Notes: generated from the sequence alone by a model not told the origin. Shown: positions 1-7,366, counted from the stretch's first letter. The stretch: DNA of 64,000 bases from JANYHF01 sp031367715 (GCA_031367715.1 JANLQJ010000077.1:1-64000), one strand, 5' to 3'. Program-made: numbers and translations.

Positions 1-880
1 GCGGGGGCTGGGGGTGGCGTCGCGGTAATTTCTGTGTGGGGTTTTGTTGGGCGGGTATGTGGACCAAAAATTCTGCCCACCACTCCCCGCGCCTCCTTCT
101 CCTTCGCCACGTTCTTGCAACTGTCCTCTCGGACTCCCCCGTCAACTCGGCGATTCCTATGATGGAATGGGTGGCGGGTTTAGTTGGACGGCCACGTCCA
201 GGGCCACCTTCGACTTTCCGATGCGGCTTTTGGGTCGGGGGAATTTCTGTCCCAATTGGGACACTTATTCCCTCACCACGTTCCTTGGCGAGCGTGGCTT
301 GTAGGGCTGGACGGAGCTTGGTGGCGGGTTTGGTTGGACGGCCACGGCTAGGGCCACCTTCGACGGCCTTCTTGGGCCTTGTCTTGGAAGCAATTTCTGT
401 CCCAATTGGGACACTTATTCCTTCACCACGTTCCTTGGCGAGCGTGGCTTGTAGGGCTGGACGGAGCTTGGTGGCGGGTTTGGTTGGACGGCCACCACCT
501 ACGCCTTGGCCTTTGGTGCCACGCTCGGCATAGGGGAGGTTACGTGACTTCGCGTATGACGAAGTTTCTACGCCAATTGGCGGACTAACTTCGACAGCTT
601 CTCCACGTTCCTTGGCCAGCGTGGCTTGCAGGGCTGGACGGAGCTTGGTGGCGGGTTTAGTTGGACGGCCACGGCTGGGGCCACCTTCGACTTTTTGGTG
701 CGGGTGGCCTTTTGTAGGAGGAATTTCCCCGCCAATTGGCAGACTAATTCCTCCGCCCGCACCACGTTCCTTGGCCAGCGTGGCTTGCAGGGCTGGCCGG
801 AGCTTGGTGGCCTTGATGAGGTCTGTGCCGTGTGCCTCAAATGCAACAGTGTGACATTTTAGTTGTTGCAAACATGTCAC
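1..880 (-). CDS. Modular repeat protein with RGRPTK motifs, C-terminus cut by window edge
   Basis: This minus-strand frame is open from about 892 to base 1 without a stop and runs off the window. Four modules of 53, 59, 50 and 50 residues (811-653, 652-476, 475-326, 325-176) each begin ATKLRPALQATLAKERG, continue into a PIG-centred segment (ISVPIGTEI or a variant), and end in GRPTKP, usually preceded by SR or GR. All copy spacings are multiples of three, and only this frame stays open through all copies; the competing plus frame stops after 533. After the repeats comes a stretch resembling a helix-turn-helix (IAELTGESERTVARTW), followed by six arginines. The RGRP core resembles an AT-hook, so DNA or RNA binding is an inference. 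I do not recognise the family. The start is uncertain: GTG at 880 and TTG at 871 are the only in-frame candidates upstream of the repeats, and neither has a clear ribosome binding site. Confidence 0.55.
   Translation of the reverse strand, partial: MTCLQQLKCHTVAFEAHGTDLIKATKLRPALQATLAKERGAGGGISLPIGGEIPPTKGHPHQKVEGGPSRGRPTKPATKLRPALQATLAKERGEAVEVSPPIGVETSSYAKSRNLPYAERGTKGQGVGGGRPTKPATKLRPALQATLAKERGEGISVPIGTEIASKTRPKKAVEGGPSRGRPTKPATKLRPALQATLAKERGEGISVPIGTEIPPTQKPHRKVEGGPGRGRPTKPATHSIIGIAELTGESERTVARTWRRRRRRGEWWAEFLVHIPAQQNPTQKLPRRHPQPP
237..274. repeat. Dyad element 1 (CCAATTGG core)
   Basis: The centre is the perfect 16-bp palindrome tgtcccaattgggaca (248-263). Outer arms gggggaat (237-244) and attccctc (267-274) are symmetric about the same centre and pair at 7 of 8 positions. 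Confidence 0.8.
387..424. repeat. Dyad element 2 (CCAATTGG core)
   Basis: It has the same 16-bp central palindrome as element 1 (398-413). Outer arms gaagcaat (387-394) and attccttc (417-424) differ from those of element 1 but still pair at 7 of 8 positions. Confidence 0.8.
557..596. repeat. Dyad element 3 (CCAATTGG core)
   Basis: The centre is cgccaattggcg (571-582). Arms cgaagtt (560-566) and aacttcg (587-593) are fully complementary, and pairing extends to 557/596 with one mismatch. The arm sequence is unlike those of the other copies. Confidence 0.8.
717..754. repeat. Dyad element 4 (CCAATTGG core)
   Basis: The centre is gccaattggc (731-740). Arms ggaggaatt (717-725) and aattcctcc (746-754) are perfectly complementary over 9 bp and equidistant from the centre. 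Confidence 0.8.
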
Positions 881-884
881 ACTG
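847..884. promoter_or_regulatory. Perfect 10-bp inverted repeat, operator-like, at 5' end of the repeat gene
   Basis: Half-sites cagtgtgaca (847-856) and tgtcacactg (875-884) are exact reverse complements with an 18-bp spacer. Read leftward, the spacer and the distal half-site contain the AT-rich word taaaat (860-855), a possible -10. A perfect ttgaca lies further upstream (896-891), but its distance to taaaat is too long for a standard promoter. The position at the 5' end of the leftward repeat gene suggests a regulator binding site. The half-sites would lie inside the coding sequence if the GTG start at 880 were used, so the element also bears on start choice. Confidence 0.5.
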
Positions 885-1055
885 CCATTTTGTCAAAGAC
901 AGCAGCTGCCAAGGGGAGCCAACAGCTCACGCCCTAGGCTAGCGCGCCATGCTAGGCCACGCCGCTGAGCATGCGCCACTACCCTAGTTCGGGCCCAAAG
1001 CTCAAACTGGCACTCCCCCAGCAATTCCATGCGCTCATGTTTGCCTTGGAAGTTT

Positions 1056-2411
1056 TCAATTTACCATCCTGAGGCCACCCCGAACTAGCTCAACCCTGGT
1101 GCTATGCCCCTTCACTGTCGAGACACGGGCCGAGCCAGCTGCCACGGCCTCAGCAAGCGCCCGCTGAAGCCCGGTGCGGCTGAAACCTGTCTGGGCTGCC
1201 AAGTCGTGCTGTGTCCCCTCATACAGCCCCCCTTGGGCTGCCAGGGCTACCAGAAGCCCATGGGCTGCCACGGGCTGCTGTGGGCCGCTGTAGCCCGTCT
1301 GGGCTACCACTGGGCCTGGCTCACGCCAGTGAGGGCTCCTACGGGCTGCCACGGGCTGCTGTTGGGCTGCTACGGGCTTCTGTGAGGCCGTAGGAAGGCC
1401 TTGGGCTGCCACTGGGCTGCCACGGGCTTCTACGGGCTGCCGGTCGGCTTCCGGGCTTCCATGGGCTTCTGTGACGTTTTGGGCTGCTACGGGCTGCCGG
1501 GCTGCCAACGCGTCTGCCACCACAAACCCAAGCGCGCTACCCAATTCCAGCAACAGCACAAACAACAGCGCCGCTCCGGTCTGGATGGACTCATCGCTCG
1601 CCTTGAGCCCGAACAAGCCTAAAGCGCGTTGGGCTGCGACGATTCCGGCATCCGGCACTTTGGGCGCTGGTAGTGCTGCCAGGGCTGCTGATGCACCCTT
1701 GATGACGGCCTCAACCTCTTGCCGACGTTGGGCACGGCCAAGCTCTGCGCTGGCGTCTGCGAAGGGCTTGCAGGCCAACTGCGAAGCTGCTCGCGTCACA
1801 TCAGTGCAATGGGCCGTCCTGGTCCAAGTTGCGGCATCAACTCCGGCGCCGTTGGCCAACAGAGCTTGAAGCTCCGCAATGCCGCGTGTGGCATCCAGGG
1901 CCTTCAGCGTTGCAACAGCACCGTCATAGCTGGCCTGAATCCTTGCGCGGTCTGACTCAATGCTGGCACGTCCACCGCTCGACTCGATGCGAGTCCCGAG
2001 GGCGGCACTCATGGCCATCCAGCCGGAGAACATCAGGGTGATGATGAGCAAGGCTGCGCATGCCGTGGCTGTTGCCCAGTCACCGGCCTTCAACAGGCGT
2101 CGAGTGACGACTGGCAGGCTGGACTTCAGCACATCGGAACAGACCGACGCGGTAACGGCGACTAGCGCCATGGCGCCGGCTGAGGCTGTGGCAGCGGCAT
2201 AGCCGTTCGTGATGGCTGAGCACGACACCAAGGCGAACGCTATGCAGTGCAGGGGCGAGGAGAAAATATGTGACAGCAAATTCCGAGGGTTACTCGAAAC
2301 GTGGTCGTGCACGGGTTGATTCGCCCCGTGAGGCGAGGTATTGTTGGACATAGGCTCAATCCTGTTTAAGCAGGGTGAAGGCTCAGAAGGCTCGGTGAGG
2401 TGCAAACTCAT
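1056..2411 (-). CDS. Membrane protein with PVAA repeat and C-terminal HTH-like domain
   Basis: The 451-residue protein has an N-terminal soluble segment rich in Ser, Asn and His. Three hydrophobic helices follow (about residues 48-70, 74-95, 113-137), then a long helical charged region (about 140-270) and a fourth helix (about 278-302). A degenerate repeat of the type (Q/R)xPVAA(Q/R/H) spans about residues 305-385. The C-terminus (about 388-445, containing DLAAQTGFSRTGLQRAL) looks like a winged helix-turn-helix. This would place a DNA-binding-like end on a membrane anchor, but I do not recognise the family. The start at 2411 has a weak GAAGG upstream; a second ATG is at residue 21. The gene lies in the same direction as its neighbours on the tRNA-flanking accessory segment. 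The repeat is also visible in the DNA as alternating gggctgccac and gggctgctg words (about 1190-1500). Confidence 0.75.
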   Translation of the reverse strand: MSLHLTEPSEPSPCLNRIEPMSNNTSPHGANQPVHDHVSSNPRNLLSHIFSSPLHCIAFALVSCSAITNGYAAATASAGAMALVAVTASVCSDVLKSSLPVVTRRLLKAGDWATATACAALLIITLMFSGWMAMSAALGTRIESSGGRASIESDRARIQASYDGAVATLKALDATRGIAELQALLANGAGVDAATWTRTAHCTDVTRAASQLACKPFADASAELGRAQRRQEVEAVIKGASAALAALPAPKVPDAGIVAAQRALGLFGLKASDESIQTGAALLFVLLLELGSALGFVVADALAARQPVAAQNVTEAHGSPEADRQPVEARGSPVAAQGLPTASQKPVAAQQQPVAARRSPHWREPGPVVAQTGYSGPQQPVAAHGLLVALAAQGGLYEGTQHDLAAQTGFSRTGLQRALAEAVAAGSARVSTVKGHSTRVELVRGGLRMVN

Positions 2412-2509
2412 CGGGCCTTCGCTATTTCAAGACTCTACCATATTTTCAGTTGACGCACCATTACTTTCGTGCGTCTGGCGTTGAAATTGCTTCGGAATTT
2501 GGCTCCGCA

Positions 2510-3097
2510 TCACGCCGATGGCTTGACTGCCTCGGGGTATATCCTCGCCAATTCAGCCATGGCAGCTTGCTGGTCGCGACAGATGGTTGCCACGACAAAA
2601 GCATGCGTCATTTCTGACAGCACATCCCAACGGACGATGATGCCTTCGCGCCCTTCAAGCTCAGGACCGAAGTAGGGGGACGCCACCAAGGCTGGCCATT
2701 CGCAAAGCCTATCGTCCGGCCTGCGGTTATTTCGCAGCACAGCATCTATGCCGGTCCTAGACCATAGCTCGTTGACGGCGTGCGCAGCCTTGACGGGGTT
2801 GGTGCCGGGTGTTGCAAAAATGCATTCTTCATGGGCTTGTTCGCGTTGCTCCCGAGTCGCTTTCCGTTGCTCCGGCTGTTGCTCCGGCTTCGTATGGCGT
2901 CCCGCCTTCAGCGCCAGCACCTCGGATTCCAGGTAACGCTTTCCAATTCGAGGCCGGTCGTAACGGGTCAGCAGCCCGTCTGTGACGAGCCTGTCGATGG
3001 CCTTGCCGGTCGCGTCCTTGCTCCCGAGCAACGCTGCTGCCTCACCCTTGGTCAAGTCGCGGTCTTGCATGGTCGCCCCCGTCAATGGAGGCGTCAT
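2510..3097 (-). CDS. Putative DNA-binding protein with N-terminal HTH
   Basis: The product is about 195 residues from ATG 3097. ATG 3070 (beginning MQDRDLTKGEAAALLGSK) and TTG 3154 are alternative starts, and 3070 is preceded by gggggcg. The first 65 residues from MQDRD look like an excisionase or MerR-type helix-turn-helix (TKGEAAALLGSKDATGKAID) followed by a wing-like segment ending in LESEVLALKAGR. A charged Gln/Glu/Arg-rich linker leads to a C-terminal domain I do not recognise, which has a PYFGPELEGREGIIVRWDVL segment. Such proteins are common in mobile or integrated elements. It sits next to the tRNA-Leu and upstream of the membrane protein gene, in the same orientation. A regulatory role is inferred. 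Confidence 0.6.
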   Translation of the reverse strand: MTPPLTGATMQDRDLTKGEAAALLGSKDATGKAIDRLVTDGLLTRYDRPRIGKRYLESEVLALKAGRHTKPEQQPEQRKATREQREQAHEECIFATPGTNPVKAAHAVNELWSRTGIDAVLRNNRRPDDRLCEWPALVASPYFGPELEGREGIIVRWDVLSEMTHAFVVATICRDQQAAMAELARIYPEAVKPSA

Positions 3098-3242
3098 TCC
3101 GGGCTTATTCGCGGGTTTCGTCAAGAGCGGAAAGGCCGAGTCATACCGCCGCAAGGAGCCTCACATGTTGCTCCGGCGTTGCTCCAACCCGTTTCGTTGC
3201 TCCGGTCAACAGTTTGATTATCTGACTGCTGACCATCAAACG

Positions 3243-3260
3243 GAGGCGTCAATCCGCCTC
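3243..3260 (-). terminator. Possible tRNA-Leu terminator hairpin
   Basis: The sequence gaggcg-tcaatc-cgcctc forms a 6-bp stem with a 6-base loop just past the encoded CCA end. In the leftward direction it is followed by ccgtttgatgg, with only a short T run, so this is a weak call. Confidence 0.35.
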
Positions 3261-3268
3261 GAAACACA

Positions 3269-3355
3269 TGGTGCCCGGAACAGGACTCGAACCTGCACAC
3301 CCTTTCGGGCGCTAGCACCTGAAGCTAGTGCGTCTACCAATTCCGCCATCCGGGC
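3269..3355 (-). tRNA. tRNA-Leu (anticodon CAG)
   Basis: The minus strand folds as an 87-nt class II tRNA. The acceptor halves are GCCCGGA and TCCGGGC. The anticodon stem is CTAGC/GCTAG around the loop TTCAGGT, giving anticodon CAG. A long variable arm (about CGCCCGAAAGGGTG), a T loop TTCGAGT and an encoded CCA end follow. Its 3' end faces the accessory segment to the left, which is the usual orientation when a tRNA 3' end has served as an integration site. Confidence 0.97.
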
Positions 3356-3366
3356 ATGGACGCGAT

Positions 3367-3395
3367 GACGTAGGTTGGCCGGCCCGGTTTGTCAA
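3367..3395 (-). promoter_or_regulatory. Likely promoter of tRNA-Leu
   Basis: Read leftward, a perfect TTGACA (3395-3390) is followed by a 17-bp spacer and TACGTC (3372-3367), about 12 bp before the tRNA 5' end. The -35 and the spacing fit a housekeeping promoter; the -10 is only partly consensus. Confidence 0.55.
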
Positions 3396-3544
3396 CTTGA
3401 GTTTGCGGCCGGCGGTTCCTGTAACGGGGACCGCTGGCGGCAAGAAAAATAACAACCATTCGGTTACAATGTTTGATTAGGACCGGGCCAGTCTGCTAGG
3501 CCAGATTCACCGAACTGGTGACTGAGACGACTTCGGGGGATATC

Positions 3545-4891
3545 ATGGCACGACGCTATTTCGGCACCGACGGCATCCGCGGGCAGGCCAACAAACATCC
3601 CATGACCGCCGAAATCGCCCTGAAAGTGGGCATGGCGGCGGGACACATGTTTTCAAGCGGCACGCATCGGCACCGCGTCGTGATCGGCAAGGATACGCGT
3701 CTTTCCGGATACATGATCGAGTCCGCGATGCAGTCGGGCTTTACCTCGGTTGGCATGGACGTGTTCCTGCTCGGCCCGATGCCGACGCCGGCTGTGGCCA
3801 TGCTGACGCGCTCGCTGCGCGCTGACCTCGGCGTCATGATCTCAGCCTCGCACAACACGTTTTCCGATAATGGCATCAAGCTGTTCGGGCCGGACGGTTA
3901 CAAGCTCTCCGACGAGATCGAGGAAAAGATCGAAGCGCTGATGGATGCGCCGTCGACCGAACTGCTGGCAGATTCAACTCGGATCGGCCGCGCCACGCGT
4001 ATCGATAGCGCCCAGGAGCGTTACATCGAGTTTGCCAAGCGCACGCTGCCGCGCAACCTGAAGCTGGACGGCCTGCGCGTCGTGATCGATTGCGCGCACG
4101 GCGCCGCCTATAAGGTCGCCCCGCTCGCCTTCTGGGAGCTGGGGGCCGAGGTGATCAAGATCGGCGTCGATCCTGACGGCACCAACATCAACAAGAAATG
4201 CGGCTCCACGGCACCCGAAGCCTTGTGCGAGAAAGTCAAAGAGGTGCGCGCCGACATTGGCATCGCGCTCGATGGCGACGCCGACCGCGTCATCATTGTC
4301 GATGAGAAGGGCCAGATCATCGACGGCGACCAGCTGTTGGCGGTGATCGCCGAGACCTGGCAGCGGCGTGGCCGGCTGGCGGCTGGCGGCATCGTCGCCA
4401 CGGTGATGAGCAATCTGGGGCTCGAGCGCTATGTGAAAGGCATCGGGCTCTCCATGGCGCGCACCCCGGTCGGCGACCGCTATGTGGTCGAATACATGCG
4501 CAAGCACGGCTACAATGTCGGCGGCGAGCAGTCCGGACACATCGTGCTGTCGGATTTCTCGTCCACCGGCGACGGCCTGATCGCGGCGCTGCAGATTCTT
4601 GCCGCCGCCATCCAACTGGAAAAACCGGTGAGCGAGGTGTGCAAACGCTTCGATCCGCTGCCACAAGTGCTGAAAAATGTGCGCTACCGCGAGGGTGAGC
4701 CGCTCGAGAACACTCATGTCAAGCAGGCCATCGAAGAAGGCCGGCTGCAACTGGGCAACTCCGGCCGGCTGGTGATCCGTCCTTCCGGCACCGAGCCGCT
4801 GATCCGCGTCATGGCCGAGGGCGACGACGCCGGGTTGGTGAACAAAGTCGTCGGTGACATCGTCGGCGCGCTGCAGAAGGTCGCGGCGTAA
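3545..4891 (+). CDS. glmM: Phosphoglucosamine mutase
   Basis: GlmM interconverts glucosamine-6-phosphate and glucosamine-1-phosphate, the second step of UDP-GlcNAc synthesis for peptidoglycan and LPS. The 448-residue length is typical. It begins MARRYFGTDGIRG and has the active-site phosphoserine loop ISASHN with Ser102, the metal-binding loop DGDADR (about residue 242) and the phosphate-binding PSGTEP near the C-terminus. The ATG at 3545 is preceded by a GGGGGA ribosome binding site; an in-frame upstream ATG at 3518 lacks family homology. The tRNA-Leu gene lies divergently upstream and hrcA follows after about 96 bp. Confidence 0.97.
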   Translation: MARRYFGTDGIRGQANKHPMTAEIALKVGMAAGHMFSSGTHRHRVVIGKDTRLSGYMIESAMQSGFTSVGMDVFLLGPMPTPAVAMLTRSLRADLGVMISASHNTFSDNGIKLFGPDGYKLSDEIEEKIEALMDAPSTELLADSTRIGRATRIDSAQERYIEFAKRTLPRNLKLDGLRVVIDCAHGAAYKVAPLAFWELGAEVIKIGVDPDGTNINKKCGSTAPEALCEKVKEVRADIGIALDGDADRVIIVDEKGQIIDGDQLLAVIAETWQRRGRLAAGGIVATVMSNLGLERYVKGIGLSMARTPVGDRYVVEYMRKHGYNVGGEQSGHIVLSDFSSTGDGLIAALQILAAAIQLEKPVSEVCKRFDPLPQVLKNVRYREGEPLENTHVKQAIEEGRLQLGNSGRLVIRPSGTEPLIRVMAEGDDAGLVNKVVGDIVGALQKVAA

Positions 4892-4987
4892 AGCGGGCGC
4901 GTCGGGCGTCACAAAAGGTATGTGGGCACCGGTGGGTCGCGCTGAAGCTCTCGACACACCGCCCCACACCGCCCTACAACATCGCCA

Positions 4988-6046
4988 ATGACCGACACCC
5001 GTTCCGGCCTTGCCGACCTTGATGCGCGCTCGCGCGAGATCTTTCGCCAGATCGTCGAGACCTACCTCGCCACCGGCGAGCCGGTGGGCTCTCGCAATTT
5101 GTCCCGGCATCTGCCGATGACGTTGTCGCCCGCGTCCGTCCGCAATGTCATGTCGGACCTGGAAAGCCTCGGCCTGATCTACGCCCCGCACACCTCGGCC
5201 GGCCGGCTGCCGACGCAGACCGGCCTGCGCATGTTTGTCGACGGGCTGATGGAGGTGGGCGACCTTTCCGACAAGGATCGCCAGCAGATCGAGACGCAAG
5301 TGAAGGGCCGCCGCCAGACCGGCACACTTGAGGAAACCCTGACCGAGGCCAGCGAGCTGATCTCCGGCCTGTCGCAATGCGCAGGTGTGGTGCTGGCCGA
5401 AAAGCAGCAGATCCGCCTTAAGCACACTGAGTTCGTCCGCCTCGATCCGGTGCGTGCTCTGGCCGTGCTGGTGAGCGACGATGGCCGGGTGGAAAACCGC
5501 GTCATTGACCTGCCGCCAGGCCTGCCGGCATCGGCGCTGCAGGAGGCTTCCAACTATCTCAACGCCAAGCTCGCCGGACTGACGCTGAACGAAGCGCGCG
5601 GCCGGCTGGAGAGCGAACAATCGACCCTGAAGGCCGAGCTGGACGTGCTGACCGCCCGCGTCATCAGCTTGGGGCTGGCCACCTGGTCGGGTGGCGAACA
5701 GAACAAGAGCCTGATCGTGCGCGGTCAATCAAACCTGCTGACCGACATCCACGCCATCGAGGATCTCGATCGCATCCGCCGGCTGTTCGACGATCTGGAG
5801 GCTAAAAAGGAGTTGATCGATCTGCTCGGCGCCGCCGATACGGCGCAGGGCGTGCGTATTTTCATCGGCTCGGAAAGCCGGCTGTTCTCGCTGTCGGGTT
5901 CCTCGCTGGTGGTGGCGCCATTCCGCGATACCCAGAGCAAGATCGTCGGCGTGCTCGGCGTCATCGGGCCGACGCGGCTGAATTATGCCCGCATTATTCC
6001 GATGGTCGATTTCACCGCCAAGCTGGTCGGCAAGCTTGCGTCTTGA
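4988..6046 (+). CDS. hrcA: Heat-inducible transcription repressor HrcA
   Basis: HrcA represses groESL-type heat-shock operons by binding CIRCE elements. The 352-residue protein has the N-terminal winged helix (about 10-80, with the segment SPASVRNVMSDLESLGLI and the wing HTSAGRLPT), the central dimerisation and insertion domain, and the conserved C-terminal IGPTRLNYARII segment. It is followed at 85 bp by grpE, a linkage common in alphaproteobacteria. I found no CIRCE inverted repeat (TTAGCACTC-N9-GAGTGCTAA) in the window, so its target genes are probably elsewhere. Confidence 0.97.
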   Translation: MTDTRSGLADLDARSREIFRQIVETYLATGEPVGSRNLSRHLPMTLSPASVRNVMSDLESLGLIYAPHTSAGRLPTQTGLRMFVDGLMEVGDLSDKDRQQIETQVKGRRQTGTLEETLTEASELISGLSQCAGVVLAEKQQIRLKHTEFVRLDPVRALAVLVSDDGRVENRVIDLPPGLPASALQEASNYLNAKLAGLTLNEARGRLESEQSTLKAELDVLTARVISLGLATWSGGEQNKSLIVRGQSNLLTDIHAIEDLDRIRRLFDDLEAKKELIDLLGAADTAQGVRIFIGSESRLFSLSGSSLVVAPFRDTQSKIVGVLGVIGPTRLNYARIIPMVDFTAKLVGKLAS

Positions 6047-6130
6047 TTTCACCTCACCTACTCACAATATCGACCTATTGATCGCGCGCACCCATGAGCG
6101 GCGCGCCAACAAGAACAGCAGGACCAGCCC

Positions 6131-7042
6131 ATGAGTTCCATCCGCAAAGACCAGCAGCGCCCGCCCGCCGAGCCGGGCGAGGCAACGTTGTCGGGCGAGG
6201 TGCAGTCCCCGAGCAGCGGCGAGCCGGCGGCCCCGGCCGGCCCGATCGACAAATCCAACGTCATGAAATCGTTCTATCAGCGCGCCCTAGAAGAGCGCGA
6301 TGAGGAGATCGAGAAGCTGCGCGGCGACAATCAACGCCTGCGCGCCAAAATCATCAGCGGCGAAGGCGCCGGCGATGCCAAGTCGGACGACGACGGCGAT
6401 GCCGGAAACTATACCGATCTGAAGCGCTCGTCCGATCTCGGCCATCAGGTTGTAACCGCGCTGATGGCGGACAAGGACAAGCTGACCGCAGAGCTGGCCG
6501 AGGCCAAGGATCGAACCTTGCGCACCATGGCGGAGCTGGAGAATGTGCGGCGCCGCACCGAGCGCGAGAAATCGGACATTTCGAAATACGCCATCTCGGA
6601 ATTTGCCCGCGATGTCATCGGCTTGGGCGACACCATCCAGCGCGCCATCGATCATGTGCCGGCCGAAGCCGCCGCCAGCGACGCGGCGCTGAAAAGCTTT
6701 CTCGAAGGCGTGCAGCTGATGGAGCGCGAGCTGCTGTCGACGCTGGAACGGCACGGCGTCGTGCGCGTCAATCCGGAAGGCGAAAAGTTCGATCCCAACA
6801 AGCATCAGGCGGTCATGGAGCAGGAGAACCCGGAGGTTCCTCCCGGCACCATCGTGCAAGTGCTGCAGGCCGGCTTCATGATCGGCGAGCGCACGCTGCG
6901 TCCCGCCGTGGTGATGGTGGCGCGCGGCGGGGCCAAGGTGCCGAAGGCGGCGGAGGTGGTTGCGGAGCCGCCGTCAGAAACGCCCCAGCCTGTGGCGGGC
7001 GATGCGCCCGCAGCGGATTTGAACGAACCTTCGACGATCTAG
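6131..7042 (+). CDS. grpE: Nucleotide exchange factor GrpE, long form
   Basis: GrpE releases ADP from DnaK. The conserved coiled coil and beta domain occupy about residues 115-270 (ELENVRRRTEREKSDISKYA, then the beta-domain NPEGEKFDPNKHQAV and the C-terminal GFMIGERTLRPA VV region). At 303 residues it is about 100 longer than usual. The extra sequence is an acidic, Pro/Gly/Ala-rich N-terminus with a second short coiled coil (about 40-75) and a Pro/Ala-rich tail. The start has an AGGA upstream. It is separated from dnaK-dnaJ by about 3.4 kb containing three reverse-strand genes. Confidence 0.96.
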   Translation: MSSIRKDQQRPPAEPGEATLSGEVQSPSSGEPAAPAGPIDKSNVMKSFYQRALEERDEEIEKLRGDNQRLRAKIISGEGAGDAKSDDDGDAGNYTDLKRSSDLGHQVVTALMADKDKLTAELAEAKDRTLRTMAELENVRRRTEREKSDISKYAISEFARDVIGLGDTIQRAIDHVPAEAAASDAALKSFLEGVQLMERELLSTLERHGVVRVNPEGEKFDPNKHQAVMEQENPEVPPGTIVQVLQAGFMIGERTLRPAVVMVARGGAKVPKAAEVVAEPPSETPQPVAGDAPAADLNEPSTI

Positions 7043-7105
7043 AACAGAGTCCAAACATCCCGACCCGCAAATGGCATCGCGGATGGGCTGCAATGCGCTC
7101 GGCGG

Positions 7106-7148
7106 CCGGAACGGGAGTCGCCGAGCGCAAGCAAGGAAACGTCAGCGC
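7106..7148 (+). repeat. 43-bp direct repeat, copy 1
   Basis: The copy begins ccggaacgggagtcgccgag. It matches copy 2 at about 40 of 43 positions and is preceded by a ggcggc word in both places. Confidence 0.8.
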
Positions 7149-7323
7149 TGATCCGGGACCGCATCGGGCTCAAGCCGTGGTCCAACACGGCAGGAGCCCC
7201 ATGAGGTCCCGTGTCTGCATCGCACCGTCAAAACGCTGCGCTGCGCACGGGATGACAGTTTGGATGGGTATAGCAAACGATGTCGTCCCAGATGCGCCGC
7301 AGCACGGGCTCGGCGGCCGGCTC

Positions 7324-7366
7324 CCGGAACGGGAGTCGTCGAGCGCAAGCGAGGAAACTTCAGCGC
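7324..7366 (+). repeat. 43-bp direct repeat, copy 2
   Basis: The copy begins ccggaacgggagtcgtcgag. It has the same orientation as copy 1 and starts 218 bp downstream of it. Confidence 0.8.

Larger units (their letters stand above)
176..811 (-). repeat. Four in-frame tandem coding modules (50-59 codons)
   Basis: Four consecutive units of 159, 177, 150 and 150 bp lie head to tail. The 51-bp segment encoding ATKLRPALQATLAKERG is nearly identical in all copies, and the differences seen are mainly third-position changes (for example ctg/cta, ctg/ctc). The centre and the linker before GRPTKP diverge in length and sequence. In-frame length differences suggest selection to keep the reading frame. 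Confidence 0.85.

Noticed and set aside
36..533. Plus-strand frame across the repeats, with VAGLVGRPR-type modules
   Set aside because: It stops within the array and does not stay open through all copies, whereas the minus frame does for the whole segment. The ISVPIGT reading on both strands follows from the palindrome.
176..811. CRISPR-like array
   Set aside because: The repeats are coding, vary in length (150-177 bp) and have no short repeat-spacer pattern or cas genes.
3974..5728. 584-codon minus-strand open frame
   Set aside because: It is antisense to glmM and hrcA, which have clear motifs. Long antisense frames are common in high-GC DNA.
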